This document shows, one piece after another, positions 1-12,605 of a stretch of DNA of 64,000 bases. The position numbers were made by a program, and so were the translations under genes. The DNA is from Verpa conica (Eukaryota; Ascomycota; Pezizomycetes; Pezizales; Morchellaceae): contig JAUFSD010000018.1 in assembly GCA_033030425.1 (NCBI GenBank), positions 186,001 through 250,000 on the forward strand. The letters run 5' to 3'. Within the stretch, counting starts at the first letter, position 1. Each line of letters begins with the position of its first letter. The notes under the pieces were generated by a model. The model did not search any database and was not told the origin of the DNA. It saw only the letters and a program-made list of their open reading frames with translations.

Positions 1-659
1 ATGAGTGATTCATTCACTTTTTTTCTTCCTAATTGATATGTGAATCAGCGCACGCGTACTCGATGAGAATTAAAATGTGTAAATCCAGCCAGCTAGCCAG
101 CCACATCTCGCCACCTCAGGGCTCCACTTGTTTATAGCTCTCTCTAGAGGGAAGGTAGACTAGACTATATTTAGTACCTTTTTTTTTTGGAACCTCTCGC
201 TAATTAAATATTGCGACCTTTCAGCGGGGTGGATCAAATGTACAGTTATTTTTATAAGTTCCGCATGCGCAGAATTCAGAACGTTTCGGCTGGAACTAAC
301 GCCAAGCAGGCAGCCGTGCGCAGTCATGCGCAGCTATAGCGATCAACAGCCCCGCGGTAGGGCTGGGGTAATACTCCTATTGCTTCATGGGACTTCTTTC
401 TAGGAAGATGAAGAAATAGTCTTTTCCTAATGAGACAGTGACTTCTGGGATAAATGACAGTAAAAATATAAAACAGTGAGCATGCCGCTGAGCTTGGAAA
501 GAGAGTGCAGAACCTCCCAGGCAGCTTTATCTCTACTGAATTAACGATTGCTTTGATAAAAAAATTTATTGTCTTAATCATCGGCTTGTATTCTATATAT
601 GGGAAACATTCTTTTTTTTTTGTATCGGCATTATATCTAACTTTGGTGGGGGTTAGGTA

Positions 660-878
660 TTGTAGGGGGACAAAACTACATGTACATGTACCCGGTCACC
701 TACGGTAACGAAACGTTTGAGATGAGTATCACTATACAACAAAAATAAGAAACAGAAAATTCAATTTGAGAAAGTATGCATTGATAGTCTATGCACTATT
801 AACTTATATTAATCTATGTATTTTTGTGGAGGAAGATATCATATCCAGATGAGGCTCTCGGTTTTTGTCCCCCTACAA
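660..878. mobile_element. MITE with TA target duplication, copy 1
   Basis: The ends are inverted copies of TTGTAGGGGGACAAAA (left 660-675) and its complement ending at 878. Both outer edges are flanked by TA (658-659 and 879-880), the target duplication of Tc1/mariner elements. The 219 bp interior has no coding capacity. A related element with the same kind of ends lies at 1386-1635. Non-autonomous mariner-type MITE is the inference; no transposase is visible in the window. Confidence 0.7.
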
Positions 879-1385
879 TAGTTCGGAGTGTAAGCACACT
901 AGACCATATAGCAAATATGGTATTAAGAAGGATTAGGTACCATGGTGTCTAGGGCAGTAGTGTTCTGAATAATTTAGAGAGGTATTAGAGTTTCCATGAG
1001 CCTGTAATGTGCCTGAAATATGCCGAGAAGCGAATTGGCTAGGCTCGGAGGGCTAGGCACACCAGACCCTACGGTACTGCACAGTAGAGCAAACTTGGGG
1101 ATGGGAGTGAGACTAACCTTAACGCACTGTTGGACGCGTACTGCCTACGGTAGAAATTGGCGGGTATCGTACAAGACCGTGTCATCGGTGTTGGTAATTT
1201 ACCTAGGCTGGATCGATATTGGAGTATAAAGGTCAGGTTAGGGTCTCCCTACTACAGCATAGTAAAGGACAGTACCCTTAGATTAGTAGTATTTTTGTAG
1301 ATACCTCTTGTAGTACGTCTATATATTAATGAAACTGGTCTCTTTGCTGGAATTGATAGGTCTATAAAGGATCTTTGTCATAATA

Positions 1386-1635
1386 TTGTCGGGGGACAAA
1401 AATAACCGACACCCATAACCTATGAGTGAAAGTAATGTTTATACAATGTTACTATAACACTACTCTCTGACTAGAACCACAACTCTAGAGGCTTTTTAGA
1501 AGCCCTAGTGCTCACAGAGCGCTCTAGCTGGTACTTAGGTTTGTTCACTACATGCGCTGCCTACTCAAGAGTATTTATTGTAACGACCGTCGTACTCATT
1601 AGTTTAGGACGTCGGTTATTTTTGTCCCCTGACAA
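1386..1635. mobile_element. MITE with TA target duplication, copy 2
   Basis: The inverted ends TTGTCGGGGGACAAAAATAA (from 1386) and the complement of TTGTCAGGGGACAAAAATAA (ending 1635) match over about 24 bp with one mismatch. The element is flanked by TA (1384-1385, 1636-1637). Its terminal 16 bp resemble the ends of the element at 660-878, so both belong to one family or two close subfamilies. The interior is non-coding. Confidence 0.72.
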
Positions 1636-2304
1636 TATAATATTTACTGATATGTGAAACCCCTAGCCCTACCAAGGAATGAATTAATCATAAATACACG
1701 GAGCCTTTATAGCCCTAGACTATTTAGAGCCTCATTAAGAAATATAACTTGACCTCTCACGAGCTGGACTAATTTCAAACACCTACGATACGGCCTCGTT
1801 CGGTATCGCCGAAAAAACATACTTATAATAAAGTGGAGAGAAAGAGCACTGCACTGTGTATAATAAATAGTACGTATTATGACATATTATAGGCCCGGGA
1901 CACATGCACAGTGTATGAGATTACTTCTAGAGAGCTTAAACGGCTTTAGGGCTAATATACTTCAAAAGCAGGTTGATATATCGTTTTCTAGCTTGGGTAA
2001 GTTATATACTACATTCTTTCTCTCCATTATGTTATAAGCAGATGGGCCTACCCGCCAATTTCAACCCTACCCATCTTCGGTAGTATTCCACAAATTTCAC
2101 TCCAATTATATAGGCGTCATTGTCCTTGACAGAGTAGCTGACAATACTTTCGCTAGTAGGTTTTCGAGTCAATTGTTAAAAGAATGAAGCTAATTGAACA
2201 TTATAGATTTGCGATTAATGGCATAAATACCGATAGCATAGGACAGTGTTACTATGGCTTTAATTACGTATTTTTGCTTGTACTACAATATGCAATATGG
2301 GAAT

Positions 2305-2386
2305 CGGAGTAAGTCTCTGGACAGGTGGTGCAACGACCACATATTTTTGCTGTATGGCACCACCACCTGTCTAGAGGCTTACTCCG
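2305..2386. repeat. Foldback (hairpin) element 1
   Basis: An 82 bp near-perfect palindrome: the arm starting CGGAGTAAGTCTCTGGACAG at 2305 pairs with the arm ending at 2386, with about 25-27 bp per arm, few mismatches and a loop of about 25 nt. It shares the core GTAAGTCTCTGGACA with the foldback 140 bp downstream. It could be a MITE or a small-RNA-producing hairpin. Confidence 0.65.
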
Positions 2387-2525
2387 ACCACCCCGCGTAC
2401 GTAGGCAATTCGACTTTGTTATTTATGAGAGCCCGGTAGGGAAGCGGAGCGACCGAGTGCTTTCTTTTAGTAGTTTGGATTAAAACTATATATTAATTAG
2501 AATTAATTGATCAGTAAAGACTAGA

Positions 2526-2663
2526 GTACTACGCCTGTGGGGGTAAGTCTCTGGACACCGGCTGTGGTGGCACAGGCTTTACCTAGGAAATAACCAATAA
2601 TTTCGCGTGAGAGTGGTGCCACCACTGCCACTGTCCAGAGACTTACCCCGGCAGGCGTAGTAC
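2526..2663. repeat. Foldback (hairpin) element 2
   Basis: A 138 bp inverted repeat. The left arm from 2526 (GTACTACGCC...) pairs with the right arm ending at 2663 (...GGCGTAGTAC), about 45-50 bp per arm with small interruptions, around a loop near 2575-2612. Both arms contain GTAAGTCTCTGGACA or its complement, also present in the hairpin at 2305-2386. No open frame lies inside. Confidence 0.7.
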
Positions 2664-3656
2664 AATGCCTGCACCTAGAGTTCTACACAGAGGTGTGGTG
2701 TAGCTTCTTTGTGAGGGGGCATGTCCACACCCTCCTTGGTGAAGATCGCTCTGGTCTGACGAGGGGTGTCCCAGCTGACCCTCAAAGTGGGGGCCGAGTA
2801 TTCTTACTGGCCATGTTTAGACAACTAGATGCAGTAGGCATGATATATTAAAAGTAAAGATGGTTTTGGTATAAATCTTCAAGACAGAGACCTACATTCT
2901 CGGCGTCCAATACCATATTGACTCGACACGTTGGCTACATATGCAGGCGTCAAAGTCGTCTATGCTTAATAGTATTTATTTGTTTTTTCCAGCTCGTTTG
3001 AGCCCCGCCCTAAACCCCATCAAAGCTAGCTGACGATAATAATCCTTATGATTATATAGACAGTTTATGGTTGATATGAAGTGGCTACAACGCCCGCATA
3101 ACCAGTGTATCGAGTTAATATAGTAGATCATAAATGCTATCGAGTTACTCGGGGTAGGTATCAAATACTCGAAATGCAAGCTTTCTATTCAATAAGCGAC
3201 GGTATATACACTTTGGTTTATAGATGCCACCACATCGAATCTAGACCTCCTCTTCCGACTTGCATTTGCGGGTAGCTATGGGCTGAGCTGCAACTTTGGC
3301 CCCGAGTAGCTGTGCTACCGCTTTGGCCTCCACTAGGCAGGGTCAGTATTTTGGATAAGAAGGGGGGCATTTCCCCCGCTGTGCTGAGAAGGCCCAAGTC
3401 CACTCATACTTTTATCACGCAGAATTGAATTGGAGCCATCAAGAATAATACGAATTGATCCGAGAACTTACTCTACCCCAGAGACGGTAAACGGTAAGTC
3501 TACTATTGATAGTTCTTCAATGGTGATATGTAGTTTTATGCTGACACTTCCCCTCTTGCTGGGTAGACTACACGGAGAGTCTCTTCAACCCATTACTCAG
3601 TACCACGACAGCACTCTAGGAGTCAATCAACCAATTCACACACACACAACAGCAAC

Positions 3657-4177
3657 ATGTCCAGCCCAGTTGTTTACTATCGTTTGACGAATGACTACTA
3701 CGGACCCAAATGGGCACTCGATGTCGTCCCCGACAATTCGGGCGAACTTAGCATAGCAAGAGCCGGTGATTACTCCGGACAATACTGGAAGCTTGTCCCC
3801 GTGAACGGTCAAGCGAATAAGTTCTACCTACGAACAAAATATAAGGGAGACGAGCTCTCCCTTGATATCGTCAACGATGGCACAAATGACAGAGTCCAAC
3901 TTGCACAAACGGGTAATTACACTGGGCAATTCTGGACATTCAAGAAGATTACCCCTGAAGGCACGACTTTCCGGTTAAGTACAGACTTCACCGGTCCGGA
4001 TAAGTTTCTTGATGTCTTTAGGTATACTCTCCGCTCTCCGCTCCCCCCTCCCTCGTGAATTTGTGGATAGGTCTAACTTGTGGGGTTTGGTATAGTGACA
4101 AGATGAAGCCGAGAATGGCAACTGGGGATACAACCGGGATGAGGTGGGAGCTGGTTGCGGTAAAGATTGGGAATTAA
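3657..4177 (+). CDS. Ricin-B-type (beta-trefoil) lectin, two exons
   Basis: Exons are 3657-4021 and 4096-4177 (intron GTATAC...TATAG), giving 148 aa. The protein shows the internally repeated Q-x-W pattern of the R-type beta-trefoil fold: GQYWKL near residue 42, GQFWTF near 86, and a final RWEL near the C-terminus. There is no signal peptide or second domain, so this is probably a soluble cytoplasmic carbohydrate-binding protein, as many fungal ricin-B lectins are. It is only a lectin domain, with no catalytic toxin chain. A single-exon reading would stop early in the intron; splicing restores the third trefoil repeat. The sugar ligand cannot be told from sequence. Flanks are repeat-rich. Confidence 0.8.
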
Positions 4178-4844
4178 CGGTAGGGGGATACAAAGGAGTT
4201 TCCGAGCGATGATCAGCCAGTAGTGACGATGCAGAATGCCTTTGGGGTGCTCATTGTGGAGTAAGGTGGGGTTATTCTGTGGTCTTTCCTGCGTATGGGT
4301 TACTTGTACTGGTACTTTTTATTGAATTGTATCCTATTATGTTCAAAGAGGACTCCAGAGTGAAGTGGGGGCGTAGCCTAGATGGGGTAAGCGCAGCGAA
4401 CGTACGTTGAGTGGGCAGTAGAGAGACTAAAAGTGTTCTAGACCTTTGTAAGCTTCTGCGGTCGAAGTATTTCACAGGTCTTTCGTAGTATTTCTCAGAA
4501 CGCTCTAGAGCAGGGATCAATGAGGAACGGCAATGGCTGATAGACTAGGACATTATCAAGCCCACAAAGAGTACCAAAATTATCCTTTCTCTACGTTGAA
4601 TATATCATACCTACTGTATCTAGTTAGTGGTCTAAAGATGACCAGTAAAAAAGCTCGGCCCCACCTGGTGCAGCCGGCTTTACCAGGCTATGGGATAAGG
4701 GGCGCCTTGTACTGTGGGAGAGGTGACAGTCCCTTTAATTTTCGATTTAGTAATCAGCAATCGGGCACGAATATCTACGAGAATATGATTGCGATAGTTA
4801 TATGGCAGCGATAGTCGATCACATTACTTTCCCGGGTAATCATA
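4178..4844. other. Intergenic, part of a dispersed repeat
   Basis: No gene is seen. Around 4440-4480 the text GGTCGAAGTATTTCAC resembles segments near 5825, 7005 and 13150, suggesting a dispersed degenerate repeat. Confidence 0.35.
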
Positions 4845-5508
4845 ATGAGTGACGATAGCACCACCGAGCAGCAACAGAAAAGAAAGCCTAAGTGGATTCC
4901 TGTCAATACAGTACACTCCCCTATAAGAATATGCATCCTCGGTCCCAGCTGGACTATCAAGGTTAGATTTCTTTTATTTATAATATTCACTTTATAAAGG
5001 TACTAAGGTTCGTTCTAAGTATATCATTATTATAGGGAAATTCTACTATATGACTTTCCGAGAAACAGAGAAATACTAGGCATTCGAATCGACGAACTTG
5101 TTGTGGTGGTACCTGTTGATTATATTCTGGTAAATATAAAGTATAGCCTTAAAGCGACAGATGCTATCAAGGAGATTATGGCCGGATAGTGGAATATCTT
5201 GAGATTAAAAGATATCCTATGGAGGTGAGTGCTGACTTCAAAGAAGCTAAATCTAGTGACTTGGTTCTCTACATAGTTTGTTTGATACTGTCAGATTTCA
5301 GACCCAAGACGGGATGCAAGATACGTTTAGGGAGACAGAGATTATCCCCACAGATAATGAGGCAGGAGCTAGGGATGGGGTTTGTTGTGGTAGACCGGAT
5401 TTTGGTGACGGGAGAAAATTCGTGCTCAGTGGGACATCTTTTGAGACGACAGGGAAGTTTGATGTCTATTTGAAGGAAAAAATCAAGAGAAAGAGCGAGG
5501 GCAAATGA
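4845..5508 (+). pseudogene. Orphan multi-exon gene, unknown function, possibly decayed
   Basis: I do not recognise this protein. An ATG at 4845 opens a 39-codon exon ending at a GTTAGA donor (4962). A middle open segment (about 5037-5180) encodes a hydrophobic valine-rich stretch. A further segment ends at a strong GTGAGT donor (5225), and a last exon after a CAG acceptor (5302) runs in frame to TGA at 5508 with a lysine-rich tail. The last two exons join in phase, but I found no intron set linking the first half to the second without a stop or frameshift. It is either a decayed gene or one whose internal splice sites I misread. Neighbours are a lectin and repeat-rich DNA. Confidence 0.3.
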
Positions 5509-8500
5509 CTGCTCTATTCTAGTGTACGCTACACTAGGCGATGGTGGTATTGTGAAGAAATAATTGAAGGTGAGTACCTATTTCCAAGGGGATTTATTTG
5601 TGGTAACTAATTTATTACTACTTTTCACGGGGTTATAGCCTCATGTAGTAATCACTGTTTACTTGTAGCTTTTCGGCTGGGGTTTTGTAATCTATTATCC
5701 ATATACTTAGCTATGGATCAAAGCGCTAGCCTCAAAGAGCGGAGATAGGTGAGGAACCTGGCGACGATAATAGCAGTGTGCCGCTATGGTGAACGCAATC
5801 GAAGATACTGTCTTAACCTGCTGGAATACAAAGTATTTCAGTGTAGAACCCAGGAAAGTCACATTAAAGGCGTAAGGATAAGGAAGGTGGGAAGGTAGCC
5901 TCGTTCTCATCCTCAGGGTGGCACGAGACTAGTGGGAAGGAACTAAGCCCTTTAATATCACAACTCGATAGATGGAGACAGGACAGCAACAAGAATAGAT
6001 TCGTGCAAGGAGTAAAACGACAAATGTCATCCGTGGATTCGTCAGTGAGGGCTATTCCCCGTTTACTTCCTATTGCTCATCAATGGAGGATGAACACCAA
6101 TCAGTTCATTCAATAAAGGGTGACTGTCACCGATGATTCAGAAGAACACTCTGGGCGTCAGCCCGAGAAAGAAACCAAGGGAAGCCTTTTTGGTAAAGCA
6201 AGCAAAGCACTGTGTATGTGTGCCGTACCTAGCTAGCCAAACCGACTGGCTACCTAATATTTTCTGAATTTCTCAGTGGAAAATCCTAACTACCGTTTTG
6301 AAGATAATCCCATGCAAGTTTCGAAGGTAAGATGTGAGATCACTCAACGTTATTGACACTGTTTTTAGGATGCCTCCGAGGTCTGCCTGAGAGTTGCTGA
6401 AGTCGAAGGTCAAATCGCGACGATGAAGTGGGAGCTCGAGGTTTTACTTGCACTTAGCCTAGTTAGCAGTGACTCGGCAAGTGATTAGTATATACACCGA
6501 GATCGCCCTATAAGGATATGAAATTCGAGTATTATTATATCTTGATAGGGCGGATATCATTATAGGAAAGGCTCACCACACACAACGTAATCCCTGTATA
6601 GTCGGGAATGCATATCCTTACAAGGCAATTATTCTTATAATCCGATCCCTTATAGGTCGATTGCGCTGTACTTAGTTTTTACTATTGGCGGATAACGTGT
6701 CCTATCTAGCTGCTCCTGTACCTACTAAAAAGCATTTCGATGAACCAAAGAACGAGTTCCCACATAAGACGGAGATTTAGGAGGCCCTCAACATCCTTGA
6801 ATGGATGAAATCTATAGACTTGGGGTAGTTACATTTCTCGGAATTTAAATCCCACTTAAATTAGAGTCTCTATACTATTGAATGTAGGGGACAAGCGAAG
6901 CAAGAGAGGGGCATAGCCTAGAAACGGAAAACCGAAGCGTTCCGTACATTAAGGCCTTTGCGAAGCAAGAGGTAAGGTCCTGCCTTAATCTGCTGGAGCG
7001 CGGAACGGTCAAAGTATTTCGCCTTTTGATATTGGTAATACGAAGGTATACGCGTCTAGAGGTTATGACTCTTCTTTAGGGGTTGTACTACTGGCTAAAT
7101 ATAATCATATTAGAGTGGGCCAAAGTTTATCTAATTAACTACCTATTTAAGTATTGATCTTCACCAGGTTTATGCCTCGAACATAAGAAGGTATGTTGGG
7201 AACAGCCCTAGAAAATTCTTATTTACGGCCTCTACCCGATTGATCAGCGAAAGCTTGGAATCCTTGATGCAGCGTAGTCAAGTGCGCAAAGATTATCAGT
7301 CGAGTTAACACCGACACCCGTTCCTACAGGCTACAGGTTTCGATCTATTGAAGAGGACACTTTGCAAGAGAAAAAAAGCCTATCGTCATGATCTTAGGAG
7401 AGATAAAATAGCTCAGTATCACAACGCCACCTTAGGACATGCATGTGAACATCTCAGTCTACCAACAACTTCCTAGAGTAGAAATCGGATACCCAAGTAT
7501 CCAGGATTTTCCTAATGCCATAGTAGGCGCGGGAAAGAAGTTTGAGCGAATATTATTGTTGGAAGTTAGATAATACTGGCTATTGGTATTAGTGAGTTTA
7601 TAGGTAGAGGGTCTACATGTCTAGTTTAGATGCCAGTAGCCCTCTTACTTGATAAAGGGTGCACCCAAACACCGGTCTTTCAAGATCGATGAATCATGGG
7701 ATTTCGGGTACCAGTATGGTGCTCTGTGATAGATTAGTGGATGACTGGATGCGGCTGAGAATGAGTCTTTGACGCCGCAGAGCCGCATGGAAATAATTCA
7801 GGCATCAAAAAACTCAGGCGTCCGGAGCCGCAAAGGCGGACACCCACACAAGATATGAAGGTAGTACCTCAGAAGTTGCTGATCGCGGGAAAGGATTAGG
7901 TATAGAGCATTACTACCATACATAATGCTGCCTTAGAAGTGCAGAGCCCTGGTGGGACAGATCGTACCTGACGCCAAGAGCTACTGTGTCACGAAAAACC
8001 CTGAGGCGAACCAGGGAAAATACCAATGGTTCGCCACCACTCAACGACATCCGGAGCGTCCATCCTCGGGAGGACCTGCTTGGTTTGGTCCGGCAGCAAT
8101 TCAACACCAGCGCATGATCAACTTCTACACTCCCAAGGAAGCAATATCCATGAGCCATAAGCTCAGCTTTATAGACACTGGGTTTGAAACCCCGATGATA
8201 TGGAGTTTTAGCGGTTCAAAAACATCCCGATTAGTTTTCCCGGTGCATTGTTTGGGTGATGAGCTGTAAGGCATATCAAAGGGCAGATTGATATCGCCGA
8301 TCAAGAGCTTGGCGTTTACCCAGGTTCAAGCAACCAAAGGGATCTCGTGCATAGGTGCAATGAAGCTCCCGCAACTTTAGTTGTGCTCAGCTATCTCCTG
8401 TTCACGCTCGCCCTTGAGCTAGCTCTCGCTTATCTTTGTGGGGAAGTGCTTCTACCATACTCCTGGAAGACCTGACTCTTTACCTCTGCCCGCATCACAC

Positions 8501-8770
8501 AGGTAAGTGCATACCCGTATGGTTCTAGCGTCAAAGCGGGTACACCTGCCCCGCCGCTCTGTGTCATTCTCCCCCCCCTGGAGATCTACAAGCCTCCTTT
8601 TCAGCCTCAGTAGCCCTCGACCACACTATAAGTCTTCTTTGGTGTGCCCCACAGTCTTCTGTCTCCCCTCTTCTATCCCTTTACACCCCTTCCTCCCCAG
8701 CTCCAGCATCTCCTCCATCACTTCATCTTTCCCCGCCACCAGAATTGCTACCTTTTATTCTCTTGCTGCA
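5509..8770. other. Gene-poor stretch upstream of the M16 peptidase
   Basis: No supported gene. Near 5815-5845 and 6985-7030 there are related texts (CTTAAcCTGCTGG and CTTAAtCTGCTGG, each followed by AAAGTATTTC) that look like copies of a degenerate repeat. From about 8540 to 8770 the plus strand is pyrimidine-rich, typical of a fungal promoter and 5' UTR. Short frames such as 7952-8269 have no recognisable domain. Confidence 0.45.
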
Positions 8771-11700
8771 ATGGCTGCCCATATGAAGGAAATGTCTGTC
8801 TCTACTGGCGTGGCCACAGTTATCGCCAACAAACTAGAGCAACCTGACCTCGACAACCGGTCATATCGTGTAATCCAACTCCCAAATAAGCTTGAGGCGT
8901 TGATTGTGCATGACCCGGACACAGACAAGGCCAGTGCTGCGTTGGACGTGCACGTGGGAAATTTCTCCGATAGTGATGACCTACCAGTCAGTTGCCCCAT
9001 GTCCCGTTCTCATTCCTGCCCTTTAGTCATGTTTTCTGCACTATCCCTATGTCGATCTTTTAGCTAGCTGGTTTCTTTTCGAATATGCTCGCATCAGAGC
9101 TAGATCCGTTGCAACGGTTTAGGCAACCTTTTTTCATGGATGTGTACTGATATATATTGGCTGGGAGTAACAGGGCCAGGCACATGCTGTAGAGCACCTA
9201 TTGTTTATGGGAACTGAAAAGGTATAATTCTGAGCACGTCCTCGTCTACCTAGAACTCGCCCACTGATGTTTGCTCTCCTGTCAAAAGTACCCAAAAGAG
9301 AATGAATATTCCCAATATCTGGCAGAGAACTCTGGTCATTCCAATGCCTACACCGCTTCCACATCTACAAATTACTACTTCGAAGTAGGCCACGAACATT
9401 TCTATGGTGCTCTTGACCGCTTTGCTCAGTTTTTTATTGCTCCGCTCTTTCTCGCAGAGACACTTGATCGTGAGCTTAGAGCTGTGGATTCGGAAAACAA
9501 GAAGAACCTTCAGAATGATACTTGGAGGCTTCATCAATTGGCAAAGAGTCTATCTAACCCCCAGCATCCATATTGCCACTTCTCTACGGGAAACCTAGAG
9601 ACACTAAAAGAAGAGCCAACGAAAAAGGGAATCAATGTCAGAGATGAGTTTTTGAAGTTTCACGACAAGTACTACTCATCAAACGTGATGAAGCTCGTAG
9701 TTTTAGGCAGAGAAGACCTAGATACACTTGAAAAGTGGGTTGTTGAGTTGTTTGAGGGTGTCAAAAATAAAAACCTACCAGATCCTAAATTCAGGGGGCA
9801 ACCTTTCACTGATGAGCAACTTCTGGTTTGTTCACCACCTAGAATTCTTGGCCAAGGTTATCTAACTTGATGCCTAGACGCAATATTTTGCCAAGCCTGT
9901 TATGGATACCCGATCATTAGATATTACATTCCCATATCTTGACGAGGAAACTCTCTTCAGGACGCAGCCTTCGAAATATGCCGCCCATCTGATAGGACAT
10001 GAGGGCCCTGGTTCTATATTGGCATATTTGAAGAAGAAAGGATGGGCAAATGGGCTCACGGCTGGACCAACATCAGTCTGCAATGATGCTGCATTTTTCT
10101 ATATTTCTATCAGGTTGACAGAGCACGGACTAGGTAAAAGAAAAAAAAATCTCTAATATACGTATATGCGGATGGTAACTAACCCCCAACAAAGAAAAAT
10201 ACGAGGAAGTTGCAAAGGTTGTATTCCAATACATCCATCTTATTCGTAGTACTCCGCCACAAGAGTGGATTATGAAAGAACTTCAAGCAGTTGCTGCTAT
10301 CGACTTCAAATTTCGGCAGAAGTCTCCAGCTTCCAAGTTCACATCACGCCTCTCAGATATTATGCAGAAGCCTCTTCCTAGAGAATGGCTATTGTCCGGG
10401 ACATCTTTGATTCGCGAGTTTGACCCAGAAATCATTAAAGAGTCTCTGGAATATCTACGACCCGATAGCTTTAGACTTTCTGTTGTTTGTCGTGACTGCC
10501 CCAAAGGAAATTGGGAAGCCAAGGAAAAATGGTACGGGACTGAATACAGAGTCGAGAAGATCCCTCAAAAATTCTTGGGTGAGATTCAAAGCATCTTTAA
10601 AAAAGGGTTAGGTGAGCTGGAAAAGGAATTACACCTCCCACACAAGAATGAGTTTATTCCTACAAACTTCGAGGTTCAGAAGAAGGAGGTAAAAGAACCT
10701 TCAAAAATACCATCTTTGATCAAACATACGGATTTGTCCAGGGTTTGGTACAAGAAGGACGACACATTCTGGGTTCCTAAAGCAAATATATTCTGCACAC
10801 TTCGCAAGTAAGTACAAAATTCCCATCTCTATTGACTGACCCTGACATTGGTAAAGCCCCATAGCATACGCGAATCCTGGCAGCGCCGTAAAGGCAAAAC
10901 TTTACTGCGAGCTTGTCAAAGATGCTCTCAATGAATATGCCTATGACGCAGAGATTGCTGGTTTAGAGTATTCTTTGTCCGCCCATTCCTTAGGGTTAGA
11001 TATCGAGATCTCCGGTTACAACGATAAAATGTCGGTACTTTTGGAGAAGCTCCTCACAAAGATGCGTGACCTAGAAGTTTCATCTAGCCGATTCAACGTT
11101 ATTAAAGAGCGAACTTTGAGAGGTTATCGGAATTGGGACTTTGCACAGCCGTATTACCAGGTCGGAGAGTATGCGAGGTACTTGCATGCTCAACAGATGT
11201 GGCTAAATGATGAACATCTCGAGGAGCTAGAGACTGTTACCATGGAGGAAGTGCAAACGTTCTACCCGCTGATCTTGAAGCAGCTGTATATTGAATCCTT
11301 GGTTCACGGAAATCTCTACAAAGAGGTTAGTATCTTACAACACTAGCGAAACCTAAGTTTTGTTCCTAACGACGTGTTTATGGGTATTTATAGGACGCTC
11401 TTAGACTCACTTCATTGATTGAGACCATTTTGAAGCCTCGACCTCTCCCCCCCGCTCAGTTTGGCATTCGGAGGTCTCTTCTTATGCCACCTGGTGGAAA
11501 GTTTATCTATCCCCGGAAGCTCAAGGATGAGAAGAATGTCAACTCGTGCATCGAGTTCAGTCTCTACATTGGAGAGCATACAGACCGGAAGCTTCGGGCC
11601 CTAACTATCTTGTTTTCTCAATTGACTGAAGAGTAACCAATCTTTCTTAATATTTACGCAGTAATATTCTAACCCTATTTCTTACAGGCCTGCATTCGAC

Positions 11701-12605
11701 TTACTACGAACAAAAGAACAACTCGGATATGTTGTCTTTTCTGGTGCTCGTATTAACACTGCAACGATGGTTTACCGGGTTCTTATCCAATCTGAGCGAT
11801 CTGCTCCGTACTTGGAGTCGAGGATCGAGAACTTTCTGAAGACTTATAGGAGCACACTTGAGAAAATGACCGAAAAGGAACTCAAGGGCCACATTAATAG
11901 CGTCATTGTGAAACGAACTGAGAAAATGAAGAACCTGAATCAAGAGAGCACAAGGTTATGGAGCTATATCGGTAGTGAATATTTTGACTTCCTACAGGGT
12001 TAATAATCCCCCATCTCCGTTTCCCTAGGAGACTCTTTTGCTAAATATCCATCCTTGCAGTTGATATCGAGGTTGAGGTGATCAGAAATCTCACCAAGGC
12101 CGATATTGTTGCATTCTATAACACTTTTATCGACCCTTCCTCTCCTACGCGTTCTAAAATCTCGGTTCACATGCATGCAGCGGCCACTCCCCCACCCCCT
12201 GTGAGCGTCCCTGCGACGGGACAGAAAGCCGTGCTAGCTCAAGCCCTTTCCCAATTTCTTTCAACTCAAGACGGCATTTGTGCCGACCCAGCGGCACTCA
12301 CAAAAGCGCTTGGAGACACTGACCTGACGAAGCCTGAATCAATCATCACGTCCGTGGCAACCTTCTTATCGAAGGAACTGAAGTTGGCGGACGAGAAGGT
12401 GAAGATGGTTATCGATCAGGGATCAAGTGTGATGAAGCAGCTGATGCCGACAATTCTGGGTTTGCCACCGTCTGAAGTAGTGGAAGGGGATCAAGGGGAA
12501 ATCATTGAAGATGTATATGCCTTCAAAGCTGGTTTGGAAATGACAAAAGGAGCAAGGCCCGTCAGGCCACTGGTGGAGTTTGAAGAGTCGTCGGTTAAAC
12601 TTTAG
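8771..12605 (+). CDS. STE23: Insulin-degrading-enzyme-like M16A metallopeptidase (Ste23 type)
   Basis: Nine exons join in frame: 8771-8986, 9174-9221, 9289-9825, 9878-10133, 10195-10807, 10857-11325, 11394-11632, 11688-11998, 12061-12605, giving 1077 aa, the usual size for insulysins. The inverted zincin motif H-x-x-E-H reads HAVEH (residues 76-80), encoded largely by the 48-nt second exon. The distal zinc ligand is the Glu of DSENKKN (about 157). The segments NAYTAS, TNYYFEV and GREDLDTL and the C-terminal half follow yeast Ste23 and IDE. The family cleaves short amyloidogenic and signal peptides; in yeast Ste23 helps process a-factor. The ATG at 8771 is chosen because upstream in-frame sequence from 8507 is pyrimidine-rich UTR-like. 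No peroxisomal SKL tail is present. Confidence 0.92.

Larger units (their letters stand above)
1..3656. other. Gene-poor, AT-rich repeat region
   Basis: No convincing coding gene is visible on either strand; open frames are short and without recognisable domains. It holds two TA-flanked MITEs (660-878, 1386-1635) and two foldback hairpins (2305-2386, 2526-2663), listed separately. The rest is AT-rich sequence with many stops in all frames, as expected of decayed transposons. Confidence 0.6.

Noticed and set aside
8507..8770. N-terminal extension of the M16 peptidase from an upstream ATG
   Set aside because: The 88 extra residues come from pyrimidine-rich, low-complexity sequence typical of a fungal 5' UTR and do not resemble any insulysin N-terminus.
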